64,000 nucleotides of DNA from Sphingobacterium allocomposti. GTDB taxonomy: Bacteria; Bacteroidota; Bacteroidia; Sphingobacteriales; Sphingobacteriaceae. The position numbers and the translations under genes are program-made. The notes beneath the pieces are model-generated. The model saw nothing but the letters and a program-made list of their open reading frames with translations. It was not told the DNA's origin and searched no databases. The stretch is taken from assembly GCF_008124885.1 (NCBI RefSeq), contig NZ_VNHX01000001.1, positions 186,001 through 250,000 on the forward strand. The letters run 5' to 3'. Positions 26,639 through 36,259 of this stretch are shown here, in pieces; positions within the stretch are counted from its first letter, which is position 1, and each line of letters opens with the position of its first letter.

Positions 26639-27586
26639 ATGAATGCAATAAAAGAAACAAATTTTAATTTCGAAGGACAAACCGCTTTTTATAGGGGTAA
26701 GGTACGTGATGTATATACTATAGCTGACAAGTATCTGGTGATGGTCGCTTCTGACCGTATCTCGGCATTTGATGTTGTGTTGCCTAGACCGATCCCTTAT
26801 AAAGGGCAGGTGCTCAATCAAATTGCCGCTAAATTTCTGCAGGCAACACAGGACATCGTTCCGAACTGGGTGCTATCAGTGCCTGATCCGAGTGTAACGA
26901 TAGGTCATCAATGCGAGCCGTTCAAGGTGGAAATGGTTATCCGCGGGTATCTGGCCGGACACGCCTGGCGTACATATAAAGCCGGAGGGCGCACACTTTG
27001 CGGTGTGTCTTTACCGGAAGGACTGAAAGAAAACGATAAGCTGCCCGAGCCTATCATAACGCCAACAACAAAAGCTGCAGTTGGCCACGACGAGGATATT
27101 TCGCGCGACGAAATTATCGGTCAGGGTATCGTGAGCGAGACCGATTACATACAGCTTGAGCAATATGCACGCACGCTGTATCAGCGAGGGGCCGACATGG
27201 CCCGTGAGCGCGGATTGATTCTCGTGGATACAAAGTATGAATTTGGTAAAAAAGACGGACAGATCTATTTGATGGACGAGATCCATACACCCGACTCATC
27301 GCGCTATTTCTATGCAGAAGGATATGAAGAGCGGCAGGCGGTGGGAGAGCCGCAACGGCAGCTGTCGAAAGAATTTGTCCGTCAGTGGCTGATCGAAAAC
27401 GGCTTCCAAGGTAAGGAAGGCCAGACAGTGCCGGAGATGACGGACGCTATTGTCGAATCGATTTCGGCCCGTTATATCGAACTATACGAGCACATCACCG
27501 GAGAGCCTTTTCAATATCCGTCCGAAGGCGAAGTGGTCAGCCGTGTAGAACGTAACGTCAAAGACGCGCTGGGGAAGCTGCAGTAG
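26639..27586 (+). CDS. purC: Phosphoribosylaminoimidazole-succinocarboxamide synthase
   Basis: Purine biosynthesis: joins CAIR and aspartate with ATP to form SAICAR. The 315-aa sequence has the family motifs GKVRDVYTI near the start, [52 protein letters not shown] and [12 protein letters not shown]. The length fits the longer, plant/yeast-like type of PurC rather than the 237-aa E. coli type. Probably co-transcribed with phoH 31 bp upstream. Confidence 0.96.
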   Translation: MNAIKETNFNFEGQTAFYRGKVRDVYTIADKYLVMVASDRISAFDVVLPRPIPYKGQVLNQIAAKFLQATQDIVPNWVLSVPDPSVTIGHQCEPFKVEMVIRGYLAGHAWRTYKAGGRTLCGVSLPEGLKENDKLPEPIITPTTKAAVGHDEDISRDEIIGQGIVSETDYIQLEQYARTLYQRGADMARERGLILVDTKYEFGKKDGQIYLMDEIHTPDSSRYFYAEGYEERQAVGEPQRQLSKEFVRQWLIENGFQGKEGQTVPEMTDAIVESISARYIELYEHITGEPFQYPSEGEVVSRVERNVKDALGKLQ

Positions 27587-28063
27587 CCAACGCGTACATC
27601 GGAAAACGAAAAGCAACGTTGTTTGTTCGATGATATGCATGGTCTTCCGGAAGTTTAACGGTAGGGGGCTACGGCGCCCCCGTTGTGCTGCCGGAAAGAC
27701 GTCCTTTACGGGCGGCATCACTTGTGTTAGCCGCTGATCTATTGCGATATGCATATTCATGTTTGAAAAGCCGGCCGACCGCGCAGGGATACCAAGAAAT
27801 GAGGCGTCAGTAAACACGGGCACAGAGGGCCACGGATCAGCATGAATGCGATAGCGAAGAAGATGAGCAGTAAGTCGAAATATTCCAAGCGGTCATAAAA
27901 GAGCCAAAATGCGAAGCATTCGCGAACACATGGAGATCCAACAAGCATACCGCCAAGGCAGCATGAACCGGTGAAGCGAGCTCATCTATACAATTGAAAT
28001 TAAACAGTTGAAACCATGACGGCTTATTCAAGGGCTGAATAAACCGGAAAACAAATTATACGG
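27587..28063. other. Gene-free 477-bp gap between purC and the STAS gene
   Basis: No reading frame here resembles a protein. A GC-rich hairpin (GGGGGC and GCCCCC arms around 27663-27681) about 80 bp after the purC stop could act as a terminator or RNA-stability element, although no T-run follows. The second half is purine-rich and featureless. Confidence 0.5.
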
Positions 28064-28444
28064 ATGAAATTTACAGTTGATAAACACGAGCGTTATGTAG
28101 TAATTGAACCGCTGACCGACTTTTTGGACGGTGAAGCGGCAGCGAAATTAAAAGGGGAGTTTATGCTGCGACACACCGGAGGGCAGCGCAACATCGTTTT
28201 GAACCTTTGTCACGTAGGCGACGCCGATGAAGATGGCTTGCGCATGGGGCTGCTTGCAAGACGATTATGCAAAGCTTCTGGCGGATTGTTCATTCTCACG
28301 GGGCTGAACCAAAAGTTAAAAGAACTGTTGCGGGTGACAAATCTCGAAGGATACTTCAAAATCGCGCCCTCAATCTCTAAAGCAGAGGATATGATTTTCG
28401 GGAACGAGATCCGCTTAGATCTACGGGGAGAACAGGCACAATGA
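28064..28444 (+). CDS. STAS-domain protein (anti-sigma-factor-antagonist-like)
   Basis: A 126-aa single-domain protein. It starts MKFTVDKHERYVVIEPLTDF, with the STAS beta-alpha pattern (IVLNLCHVGDADEDGLRMGL, then LLARRLCKASGGLFILTGLN). The position usually phosphorylated in SpoIIAA-type antagonists (Ser in DSSG) is replaced by DADEDG, so phospho-switching looks lost. It overlaps the rnz start by 4 bp (ATGA), so the pair is translationally coupled. The link of STAS to RNase Z is a recurrent Bacteroidota arrangement as I recall, with unknown purpose. Confidence 0.82.
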   Translation: MKFTVDKHERYVVIEPLTDFLDGEAAAKLKGEFMLRHTGGQRNIVLNLCHVGDADEDGLRMGLLARRLCKASGGLFILTGLNQKLKELLRVTNLEGYFKIAPSISKAEDMIFGNEIRLDLRGEQAQ

Positions 28445-29355
28445 CACGGTTTGAGGTGTTGATTTTGGGCAATAGCTCTGCTACACCCATGTATGGACGA
28501 CACCCTACCGCCCAAATTGTCAATTTTAATGAGCAGCTGTTTCTGATAGACTGCGGAGAAGGTACCCAGATGCAGCTGTTCCGGTACGGAATACGCAGCA
28601 ATAAAATTAGCCATGTTTTTATCAGCCATCTACATGGCGATCATTATCTGGGGCTTGTCGGGCTCTTATCTTCCCAGCATTTAATGGGCCGGCGGGCAGA
28701 CCTACATCTGTATGGGCCCCCGCCGTTAAAAGAAATTCTTGATCTGCAGTTTAAGCATTCGGATACGCAGCTCCGCTACAGGCTGATCTTCCACCCCACG
28801 CGGACAGATGGCGTCGATGTCCTTTTCGAGACCCCTGCACTGAAAATAAGCAGTTTCCCGCTCAGACATCGTATTGCCTGTACGGGGTTCCGCTTTGATG
28901 AGGGCAAGCGGGCGGTAACCTTAAACGGGGACGAGGCAGAGCGGCTTGCGATTCCGATGTCGTATAGAAAGCTGCTGAAGCGGGGGATCGACTATGTCGA
29001 CGCCGATGGGCAGGTACACCGCGCCATCGACCTCACTTTTCCTGCTCCGCCATCCCGAAGTTATGCCTATTGTTCAGATACCGTCATGACAGACGAATAT
29101 TTCGGCGCGATAAAGGGAGTTGACCTGCTCTACCATGAGTCTACGTTTCTTCATGATATGGTAGACCGTGCGAAGGAAACATTTCATACCACCAGCCTGG
29201 AGGCCGCTCAGGTCGCCCGGACCGTACAGGCGAAGAAACTTCTGCTTGGCCACTATTCTGCCCGCTACAAAGATCTCCAGCCTCTTTTGGACGAATCGCG
29301 GACGGTTTTTACCGAGACCTTCCTCTCGGAAGAAGGTAAGTGGTTTTTAGTATAG
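28441..29355 (+). CDS. rnz: Ribonuclease Z
   Basis: Endonuclease that trims tRNA 3' ends. The 304-aa metallo-beta-lactamase-fold protein has the zinc motif SHLHGDHYLGL near residues 61-71, further ligands in PLRHRIACTGF and SDTVMTD, and the C-terminal LLLGHYSARY. The short form (about 300 aa) is normal for bacteria. Its ATG overlaps the STAS stop as ATGA. hisC starts 48 bp downstream. Confidence 0.95.
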   Translation: MTRFEVLILGNSSATPMYGRHPTAQIVNFNEQLFLIDCGEGTQMQLFRYGIRSNKISHVFISHLHGDHYLGLVGLLSSQHLMGRRADLHLYGPPPLKEILDLQFKHSDTQLRYRLIFHPTRTDGVDVLFETPALKISSFPLRHRIACTGFRFDEGKRAVTLNGDEAERLAIPMSYRKLLKRGIDYVDADGQVHRAIDLTFPAPPSRSYAYCSDTVMTDEYFGAIKGVDLLYHESTFLHDMVDRAKETFHTTSLEAAQVARTVQAKKLLLGHYSARYKDLQPLLDESRTVFTETFLSEEGKWFLV

Positions 29356-29402
29356 GGATTTTGTAGATTTTTCCCCATATTTACACGCTCAATAAAAAAG
29401 TT

Positions 29403-30470
29403 ATGAAAGAGTCTTTTAGCCTAGACGCTCTGCTGAGACATAATATAAAAAAACTCGTTCCTTACTCATCAGCGAGAGATGAGTTTAAGGGGGAGGCTTC
29501 CGTTCTGTTGGATGCGAACGAGAATGCGTTTGGGTCGCCCTATAGTAAAAATTACAACCGTTATCCGGACCCGCTGCAACAACAGCTGAAGACGAAACTG
29601 CACCAGATAAAAGGCGTGCCACCGGAAAATATATTCTTAGGGAACGGCAGCGATGAGGCGATCGATATTCTCTTTCGTGCCTTCTGCGAGCCGGGACAGG
29701 ATAACGTTATCTTGGTACCTCCTACCTACGGGATGTATGAGGTGTCCGCGAATATCAACAACGTGGCGTATCGCAAGGTCAATCTGACGGCAGACTACCA
29801 GTTGGATCTCGACGGAATAGCTGCTGCCATCGACGTAAATACGAAGTTAATTTTCTTGTGTTCGCCGAACAATCCGACAGGCAACAGCATCCGCCGTCAG
29901 GATATCGAAACGATTTTAGTCAACTTCGATGGGATTGTTGTTGTGGATGAAGCCTACATCAACTACGCTAAGCAGCCTTCCTTTTCGAAAGATCTGCCTG
30001 AATTTCCCAATCTCGTGGTGTTGCAGACACTATCTAAGGCTTGGGGCCTCGCCGCATTGCGGCTGGGGATGGCTTTCGCCAGCCAGGATATTATCGCTAT
30101 CTTTAACAAGATTAAGCCCCCGTACAACATCAACCAGGCGACACAGGAAATAGTCCTGGAAGCGTTGGATCGGGTGGATGTGGTCAATGAGTGGATTAAA
30201 GAAACGGTAACCGAAAGAGAGAAATTGGCAACGTCGTTACGGGAGCTGCCTCAAGTGGAACATATAACGCCATCCGATGCTAATTTTATATTGGTGAGGC
30301 TGGAGCAGCCACGTGCGTTTTATACCTTTTTGGTCGAGCGGGGCATCATCGTGCGGGATCGCTCCAAGGTGGAACTCTGCGAGGGATGCCTCCGGCTGAC
30401 GATTGGAACGCCCGAAGAAAACAAGGCGTTGTTACACGCGATTCACACGTTTTATAATCATACTTCGTAA
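29403..30470 (+). CDS. hisC: Histidinol-phosphate aminotransferase
   Basis: PLP enzyme converting imidazole-acetol phosphate to histidinol phosphate. The 355-aa sequence has LDANENAFGSPYS near the start, the PLP contact loop LGNGSDEAID, CSPNNPTGNS, VVDEAYINYA and the Schiff-base lysine in LQTLSKAWGLAALRLG. First gene of the histidine run hisC-B-H-A-F-I. The usual upstream hisG and hisD are missing; rnz is 47 bp before it. Confidence 0.96.
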   Translation: MKESFSLDALLRHNIKKLVPYSSARDEFKGEASVLLDANENAFGSPYSKNYNRYPDPLQQQLKTKLHQIKGVPPENIFLGNGSDEAIDILFRAFCEPGQDNVILVPPTYGMYEVSANINNVAYRKVNLTADYQLDLDGIAAAIDVNTKLIFLCSPNNPTGNSIRRQDIETILVNFDGIVVVDEAYINYAKQPSFSKDLPEFPNLVVLQTLSKAWGLAALRLGMAFASQDIIAIFNKIKPPYNINQATQEIVLEALDRVDVVNEWIKETVTEREKLATSLRELPQVEHITPSDANFILVRLEQPRAFYTFLVERGIIVRDRSKVELCEGCLRLTIGTPEENKALLHAIHTFYNHTS

Positions 30471-30526
30471 TAGCCTGAGACGCTTAAACGCGACTTAGCC
30501 GCTATTCGACTTTACGTTTTATACAT

Positions 30527-31666
30527 ATGCCTGACTTAGTGAAAAGAGTATTGTTTATCGACAGGGACGGAACATTGATCCTGGAGCCGGAAGATGAACA
30601 GATAGATTCATTTGCAAAGCTAAAATTTTATCCGGGCGCTTTGCAGTATTTACCGCGTATAGCGAAAGAACTGGATTTTGAGCTGGTACTTGTTTCTAAC
30701 CAGGACGGGCTCGGCACAGCTTCGCATCCAGAGGAAAACTTCTGGCCGGTACACCGGTTTATTATCGATACATTTGCGGGGGAGGGAGTTGTATTTGCAA
30801 ACGAACATATCGATCGGACGTTTCCCCATGAGAACGCCCCCACGCGTAAGCCGGGCATAGGTATGCTGCAGGCCTACTTCGATATTGCCGCATACAACCT
30901 TGCTGAATCTTTCGTTATCGGCGACAGGGTGAACGATGTAAAGCTTGCCGAAAATCTGGGGGCCAAAGCGATTTGGCTTCGGAACAACGACGAGCTGGGA
31001 AGGGCGGAGAACGTGGCTTTTGAAAGCGCTTCGGTGGCATTGGAAACGACCGACTGGAAGTCCATATACGAATTTCTGAAGCTGGGGACCCGTAGCGGGC
31101 AGCACCGACGGAAGACCAACGAGACCGATATCTTTATCGAGCTTAATCTCGACGGTTCGGGAAAAGCCGACATAAGCACAGGGCTTCCGTTCTTCGATCA
31201 TATGCTCGATCAGATAGCACGTCACGGTTCTCTGGACCTTACGGTCAAGGCAACGGGTGACTTACATATTGATGAACATCATACCATAGAGGATACCGGT
31301 ATCGCGCTAGGTGAGGTGTTTTTGAAGGTATTGGGCGATAAGCGGGGTATCGAACGTTATGCATACACGCTGCCTATGGACGACTGCTTAGCGCAGGTAG
31401 CCATCGACTTCGGCGGACGAAGCTGGATTGTCTGGGACGCCACATTTAAACGGGAAAAAATTGGCGATATGCCAACGGAAATGTTTTTTCACTTCTTTAA
31501 ATCTTTTTCCGACGCATCCCGGTCTAATCTAAATATTAAAGCCGAAGGAGAAAACGAACATCATAAAATTGAAGCTATATTCAAGGCTTTTGCCAAGTCC
31601 ATAAAAAAGGCCGTACGACGGGACGCCGAGAATATGCAGCTTCCGAGTACAAAAGGGGTGCTGTAG
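30527..31666 (+). CDS. hisB: Bifunctional histidinol-phosphatase / imidazoleglycerol-phosphate dehydratase
   Basis: Catalyses two histidine steps. Residues 1-165 are a HAD phosphatase ([16 protein letters not shown], then [17 protein letters not shown] and RKPGIGML). From about residue 195 the IGP dehydratase domain carries the metal-binding repeats [10 protein letters not shown] and [11 protein letters not shown] and the substrate segment [17 protein letters not shown]. The 379-aa length matches the E. coli-type fused HisB. Intergenic spacing to hisC is 56 bp and to hisH 50 bp. Confidence 0.97.
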   Translation: MPDLVKRVLFIDRDGTLILEPEDEQIDSFAKLKFYPGALQYLPRIAKELDFELVLVSNQDGLGTASHPEENFWPVHRFIIDTFAGEGVVFANEHIDRTFPHENAPTRKPGIGMLQAYFDIAAYNLAESFVIGDRVNDVKLAENLGAKAIWLRNNDELGRAENVAFESASVALETTDWKSIYEFLKLGTRSGQHRRKTNETDIFIELNLDGSGKADISTGLPFFDHMLDQIARHGSLDLTVKATGDLHIDEHHTIEDTGIALGEVFLKVLGDKRGIERYAYTLPMDDCLAQVAIDFGGRSWIVWDATFKREKIGDMPTEMFFHFFKSFSDASRSNLNIKAEGENEHHKIEAIFKAFAKSIKKAVRRDAENMQLPSTKGVL

Positions 31667-31716
31667 CAGACCTGGGATAGAACAGGTAGCAGCGGGACGT
31701 CTTAAAATATCACACA

Positions 31717-32316
31717 ATGGTAGGAATAGTAAATTACGGGGCAGGAAATATTTTTTCGCTTACGGCGGCTCTGGACCGCGTAGGAGTACAATATGGCATG
31801 ATCAACAACGAGGACGAGTTTGATCATTATGAGCGCATCATTATCCCAGGAGTCGGTCATGCCGGCGCGGCGATGGACAAGCTAAAGAACTCGGGGCTGG
31901 CTGAGCGTATCGTTACGCTTCGGAAGCCGGTGTTGGGTATCTGCGTGGGCATGCAGCTGCTGACATCCTACTCCGAAGAAGGCGACGCTGATCTGCTGGG
32001 AATTGTGCCGTTGAAGACGTTACATTTTTACAAAAGAATCGACGAAAAGGTACCCCATATGGGGTGGAACAGTGTGTCCCCGCAAAATGGGTGTGTTCTT
32101 TTTCAGGGTATCCCCGATAATAGCTATTTTTATTTCGTGCACTCGTACTTTATCGAATCGGATGACACGTATACAAGCGCGAGGTGTAATTATGGCATAA
32201 ATTTTTCTGCTTCTATACAAAAAGACAATTTTTTCGGGGTACAGTTCCATCCCGAAAAATCGGGAAAAGCAGGCGAACAGCTGTTGCTGAATTTCTCAAG
32301 AATGGTTATTAGCTAG
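31717..32316 (+). CDS. hisH: Imidazole glycerol phosphate synthase glutaminase subunit
   Basis: Class I glutamine amidotransferase that supplies ammonia to HisF. The 199-aa sequence has the nucleophile Cys in GICVGMQLL near residues 75-83 and the His/Glu pair in VQFHPEKSG near the C-terminus. NYGAGNIFSLTAAL at the start is a HisH hallmark. It is separated from hisA by 55 bp containing a short fragment of the heptad repeats seen elsewhere. Confidence 0.97.
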   Translation: MVGIVNYGAGNIFSLTAALDRVGVQYGMINNEDEFDHYERIIIPGVGHAGAAMDKLKNSGLAERIVTLRKPVLGICVGMQLLTSYSEEGDADLLGIVPLKTLHFYKRIDEKVPHMGWNSVSPQNGCVLFQGIPDNSYFYFVHSYFIESDDTYTSARCNYGINFSASIQKDNFFGVQFHPEKSGKAGEQLLLNFSRMVIS

Positions 32317-32371
32317 GGGCTAATGACAGATGGCTATTTGATTTTTAATTTTTGACTTTTAACTTTAACAT
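32317..32371 (+). repeat. Short heptad-repeat fragment in the hisH-hisA gap
   Basis: GGCTAATGACAGATGGCTAT is the same wording as the heptad modules in repeat block 2 (GGCTAATGGCAGATGGCT). It is followed by T-rich degenerate units (TTTTGACTTTTAAC). The whole gap between the two operon genes is made of it. Confidence 0.5.
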
Positions 32372-33124
32372 ATGTATATCATTCCTGCAATTGATGTTTT
32401 GGACAAGAAGGTTGTCCGTCTGAGAGAGGGTAACTACAACGATGTCACGACGTATGATATCTCGTTGGAAGAACAGATCGAAAAATACCACGCTAATGGT
32501 ACGGAAATCGTTCATATCATCGATTTGAATGGCGCCAAGGGCGATTTCAGCAATCAGGAGTACCTGTTTGACATCATTCAAAAGACGGAGATGAAGGTGC
32601 AGTACGGCGGCGGCGTCAGAAGCATCGAAAAGGTAAAAGAGCTGGTAGACGCGGGTATCTATCGCGTTATTGTTGGTACACAGGCTATTACGAATCCCCA
32701 CTTCTTGGAGGAACTAAGTAAGTTGAATGAGGGACGGGTGAAATACGCCGACCATATCGTTATTGCCATTGATGTTTTAGACGAAGTTATCAAATACTCG
32801 GGATGGTTGGAGAGCTCGCCGATCAAGCTTATTGAGTATATAGATAAGTGTTTGGCGCTTGGATTTTTTCGTTTTTTATGTACAGACATCAGTAAGGATG
32901 GAAAGTTAGGCGGTGCCGGTGTGGAGCTTTACCAGAAGTTATTGGATCATTCGCCGATTATCAAGTTAATAGGTTCTGGCGGCATCAGTTCGATGGACGA
33001 CATTAAAGCCTTAAATGCGTTGGGACGGATGGAATCGTGCGTCGTGGGCAAGGCTATTTACGAGAATAAGATTACGATCGAGGAAATTAAAGACTGGAAT
33101 CTTAAATCGCTTATCAACTTTTAA
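32372..33124 (+). CDS. hisA: ProFAR isomerase
   Basis: TIM-barrel isomerase that opens the ribose ring of ProFAR to PRFAR. The 250-aa sequence starts [20 protein letters not shown] with the catalytic Asp in [19 protein letters not shown] and [20 protein letters not shown] carry the two phosphate-binding halves and the second acid. [16 protein letters not shown] is the mid-barrel repeat. The stop codon is separated by a single base from the hisF start. Confidence 0.96.
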   Translation: MYIIPAIDVLDKKVVRLREGNYNDVTTYDISLEEQIEKYHANGTEIVHIIDLNGAKGDFSNQEYLFDIIQKTEMKVQYGGGVRSIEKVKELVDAGIYRVIVGTQAITNPHFLEELSKLNEGRVKYADHIVIAIDVLDEVIKYSGWLESSPIKLIEYIDKCLALGFFRFLCTDISKDGKLGGAGVELYQKLLDHSPIIKLIGSGGISSMDDIKALNALGRMESCVVGKAIYENKITIEEIKDWNLKSLINF

Positions 33125-33125
33125 C

Positions 33126-33878
33126 ATGTTAGCTAAGCGAATCATCCCCTGTTTGGATGTAAAAGACGGACGTACTGTCAAAGGGGTCAACTTCGTTGAT
33201 CTGCGCGACGCCGGCGATCCTGTGGAGCTTGCCTGGCAATATTCCGAGCAGGGAGCAGATGAACTGGTTTTTCTGGATATAACAGCCACCTATGAGGGTC
33301 GGAAAACAACCATAGAACTGGTAAAAGCGGTGGCACGCCAGGTAAATATTCCGTTTACCATTGGCGGTGGGATCAACGAGCTAAGAGATGCCGAAGTGCT
33401 ATTAAATTCGGGGGCCGACAAGATTTCTATCAACTCGGCAGCTGTGCGGAACCCGTCCTTGATCGATCAGTTGGCCAAGGCGTTCGGACGGCAGTTTGTT
33501 GTAGTTGCCGTGGATACACGCCTGGTAGACGGACAGAACTTTGTCCACCTTCGCGGCGGACGCGACAAGACGGAAATACAGACAGAAAATTGGATCAAGG
33601 AAGCCGAAGAACGTGGCGCGGGAGAAATCCTCTTAACTTCGATGGATCACGATGGTACGAAGAACGGCTTTGATAGTGCATTGTTGAAGCGTGTGAACGA
33701 CCGTATACAAATACCGCTGATAGCGTCGGGCGGGGCTGGAAGCCAGCAACATTTTGTGGATGTCTTTCAACAGGCGAATGTTGACGCGGCGTTGGCGGCT
33801 TCTGTTTTTCATTACGGGGAAATTCTTGTACCGGAGCTGAAAGACACCTTGCGTAAAAACGGGATCGTTGTCCGATAA
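33126..33878 (+). CDS. hisF: Imidazole glycerol phosphate synthase cyclase subunit
   Basis: TIM-barrel partner of HisH, making IGP and AICAR. Starts [20 protein letters not shown] with the catalytic Asp in CLDV; the second catalytic Asp is in [25 protein letters not shown] and [11 protein letters not shown] are also conserved. The frame is open back to 33015 inside hisA, but homology begins at the ATG at 33126, giving 250 aa and one base of spacing, so coupling is likely. Confidence 0.97.
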   Translation: MLAKRIIPCLDVKDGRTVKGVNFVDLRDAGDPVELAWQYSEQGADELVFLDITATYEGRKTTIELVKAVARQVNIPFTIGGGINELRDAEVLLNSGADKISINSAAVRNPSLIDQLAKAFGRQFVVVAVDTRLVDGQNFVHLRGGRDKTEIQTENWIKEAEERGAGEILLTSMDHDGTKNGFDSALLKRVNDRIQIPLIASGGAGSQQHFVDVFQQANVDAALAASVFHYGEILVPELKDTLRKNGIVVR

Positions 33879-33933
33879 TGCCGAAGCCGGTAGGAGCGCC
33901 CCATATTTATGATTTTAATTTTGAGTTTTTAAC

Positions 33934-34518
33934 ATGCTAGATTTTGCAAAAGGAGATGGGCTGATACCTGTCGTTATACAGGATGACCAGACGCTCGAGG
34001 TGCTGATGCTCGGCTACATGAACCAGGAAGCTTGGGAGAAAACCGAGCGCGAAGGGCGTGTTACTTTTTATTCGAGGAGTAAAAACCGCCTTTGGACGAA
34101 AGGAGAAGAAAGCGGAAACTTTTTAAAGGTTGTGTCTGCCCATATCGATTGCGATCAGGATACGTTGCTGATAAAGGTGGTCCCCGCTGGGCCAACCTGT
34201 CATACAGGAGCAAGAAGCTGTTTCCAGACGGCATACAACCAAAACTTCCTGCTACAGCTGGAGCGCATCATCCAAAACCGTTATGACGAACCTTCGGACG
34301 AGTCCTACGTGAATCGTCTGCGCCAACGGGGCTTAAATAAAATTGCGCAGAAAGTAGGCGAGGAGGCGGTCGAGACTGTCATCGCAGCGCTTGCGGAGAC
34401 GGAGCACGACTTTATCAACGAGTCGTCGGATCTGCTTTTCCACCTGTTGGTGCTGCTTCGTGAAAAAGGCCTCGGTCTACAGACAATTGCCAAAAATCTA
34501 GAGAGCAGGCACCAATAG
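33934..34518 (+). CDS. hisI: Bifunctional PR-AMP cyclohydrolase / PR-ATP pyrophosphohydrolase
   Basis: Fused HisIE enzyme for steps two and three of histidine synthesis. The N-terminal cyclohydrolase part has [30 protein letters not shown] and the zinc cysteines in DCDQDTLLI and [12 protein letters not shown]. The C-terminal pyrophosphohydrolase part has [18 protein letters not shown] and [13 protein letters not shown]. 194 aa, normal for the fusion. Last gene of the his run. Confidence 0.97.
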   Translation: MLDFAKGDGLIPVVIQDDQTLEVLMLGYMNQEAWEKTEREGRVTFYSRSKNRLWTKGEESGNFLKVVSAHIDCDQDTLLIKVVPAGPTCHTGARSCFQTAYNQNFLLQLERIIQNRYDEPSDESYVNRLRQRGLNKIAQKVGEEAVETVIAALAETEHDFINESSDLLFHLLVLLREKGLGLQTIAKNLESRHQ

Positions 34519-34609
34519 CGGTCGGTTGATACCAACCTACCGGGCGAAAGAAAGTATTTTAAACTGCGCCGGCCGATAGGCCGCCCGCAGGAGCAAAGGA
34601 CGATAGCAC

Positions 34610-35524
34610 ATGTATACGACAGATATTTCATTAGCGAAGACATTGACGGGGCATCAAAATCCGATTTTCGCACTAGCGGGAATGCCCGGCTCGCCTACGC
34701 TATTTTCGGCAGGAAACGATAAGGGAATTGTGGAATGGGATATCGCGTCGGGCAAATTCGTCCGTATCTTATGTGCCGTTCCATCCGCGGTGTATACGCT
34801 TTGCTGTCTGCCGTCTAAAGATATGCTAATCGCCGGAATGCGCAATGGTGAACTATGGTGTGTGGATATTGGCCGGCAGCAACTAATCCATAAGATGAAG
34901 ACCGAGACGGGCGCCATTTTTTCTGTTAAGGTACTCCACGGGAAAAACGAGCTCATCGCCATCGGCGAGGAGGGTACGGCCTATGTGTGGTCGTTAGATT
35001 CCTTTGAGCTGCTGTACCGCTTCCGCGTATCCTCAACGACCGTGCGTACCATAGAGCCGTATCCGGGGGGCAGGCAGCTCGTGTTCGGCGATAAAGACGG
35101 CACGCTGTATCTTTATGACGTTAACGATTTTAAAGAAGTCGAAAAGAAGAAAGTGCATAGCCTTCCCGTGACCGCACTGCACGCTACCGAGACTTACCTT
35201 TATTCCGGCGGGCGGGACGCCCAGCTGTTTCAGATGGAGCAGAAGGATCTAGCGATAGTCCGGAATATCACACCACATATGTTTACAATATACGGCATCC
35301 TGCCGCATCCCACGGCGCCGGTTCTTGCGACTGTCAGCAGGGATAAATCAATTAAGCTGTGGGATAGCACATCCCTATCTCTCCTGAAAAATGTCAGCGT
35401 GGACCGAGGCTATGACGGACACAGGCTATCGATCAACACGGGGCTGTGGATGGAAAACCAGCTTATCACTGCCGGAGACGACAAGCTGATAAAAATTTGG
35501 GATGTCGTTGCCCGCGAAGCGTAG
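34610..35524 (+). CDS. WD40 repeat protein
   Basis: A 304-aa cytoplasmic protein with about seven WD40 blades. Examples are LTGHQNPIFALAGMPGSPTL ... GIVEWDIASGKFVRIL, TAYVWSLDSFELLYRF, DGTLYLYDVNDFKEVEKK, DKSIKLWDSTSLSLLK and DKLIKIWDVVAREA. It should fold as one closed propeller and serve as a protein-binding scaffold. No partner is evident. It follows hisI by 91 bp on the same strand but has no known role in histidine synthesis. Confidence 0.88.
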   Translation: MYTTDISLAKTLTGHQNPIFALAGMPGSPTLFSAGNDKGIVEWDIASGKFVRILCAVPSAVYTLCCLPSKDMLIAGMRNGELWCVDIGRQQLIHKMKTETGAIFSVKVLHGKNELIAIGEEGTAYVWSLDSFELLYRFRVSSTTVRTIEPYPGGRQLVFGDKDGTLYLYDVNDFKEVEKKKVHSLPVTALHATETYLYSGGRDAQLFQMEQKDLAIVRNITPHMFTIYGILPHPTAPVLATVSRDKSIKLWDSTSLSLLKNVSVDRGYDGHRLSINTGLWMENQLITAGDDKLIKIWDVVAREA

Positions 35525-35652
35525 CCGCGAACGGCTGGAGCGCTTATTCTGCCGCTACTTTAAAAACTGATCTGCGTCTGCTGAAGTGCCCAACATGACA
35601 GCAAAGTGAACGCGTTTCAGACACCGTGTTCTATAATGCTAAAACATCGAGC

Positions 35653-36123
35653 TTAGGCTATAAGGCTGCAGATTTGCTCAAGATACGTAGCATCTATCTG
35701 ATCGAAGTGGTTAAGAAATTCACTGTCTACGTCCAGCACGCCAATACATTGATCATTTTGGAATACGGGAACAACTATTTCTGAGCGCGACAGGGAACTG
35801 CAGGCAATATGTCCCGGAAAAGCATCTACATCGGGAACAATGACAGTGGAGCCCTTTTGCCATGCGGAACCGCAAACGCCTTTACCATACCCAATACGCG
35901 TACACGCGACGGGGCCTTGGAATGGGCCTAACACCAATTGTTCATCTGTAACCAGGTAAAAGCCCACCCACCAAAAGTTGAATTGTTCTTTTAAAGCAGC
36001 AGCTATGTTTGCCATGTTGGCGATGCGGTCGGTCTCGCCGCTTACAAGCGCCTCGATCTGCTTAAAAAGCAGTCGATATTGTTCTTCCTTGGAGCCTGTC
36101 GCTATTTGTAAATCCTCAGCCAT
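35653..36123 (-). CDS. msrC: Free methionine-(R)-sulfoxide reductase (GAF domain)
   Basis: Reduces free Met-R-sulfoxide using thioredoxin. A 156-aa single GAF domain. The three redox cysteines are Cys74 (PVACTRIGYG), Cys84 (KGVCGSAWQ) and Cys108 (GHIACSSLSRSEIVVP); their spacings of 10 and 24 are the same as in E. coli fRMsr (84, 94, 118). IGVLDVDSE near the C-terminus is also conserved. Monocistronic; its 3' side shows a decayed REP-like sequence near 35.58 kb. Confidence 0.94.
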   Translation of the reverse strand: MAEDLQIATGSKEEQYRLLFKQIEALVSGETDRIANMANIAAALKEQFNFWWVGFYLVTDEQLVLGPFQGPVACTRIGYGKGVCGSAWQKGSTVIVPDVDAFPGHIACSSLSRSEIVVPVFQNDQCIGVLDVDSEFLNHFDQIDATYLEQICSLIA

Positions 36124-36259
36124 ATCTTGTTTATTTCTGCAAAGTTAGTACTTCCGATGGTATTCCTGTCATCCCCCGGTCATGTCAGACGGAGCTTTAG
36201 AAGCCCCGGTTGACATGGCCGGGGTGAGTCCGGGAGGCGTCTATCCTTCGATAATGTTC

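Noticed and set aside
27587..28063. Small minus-strand frames in the purC-STAS gap
   Set aside because: No ribosome site, overlap with the purC end in one case, and no protein-like pattern.
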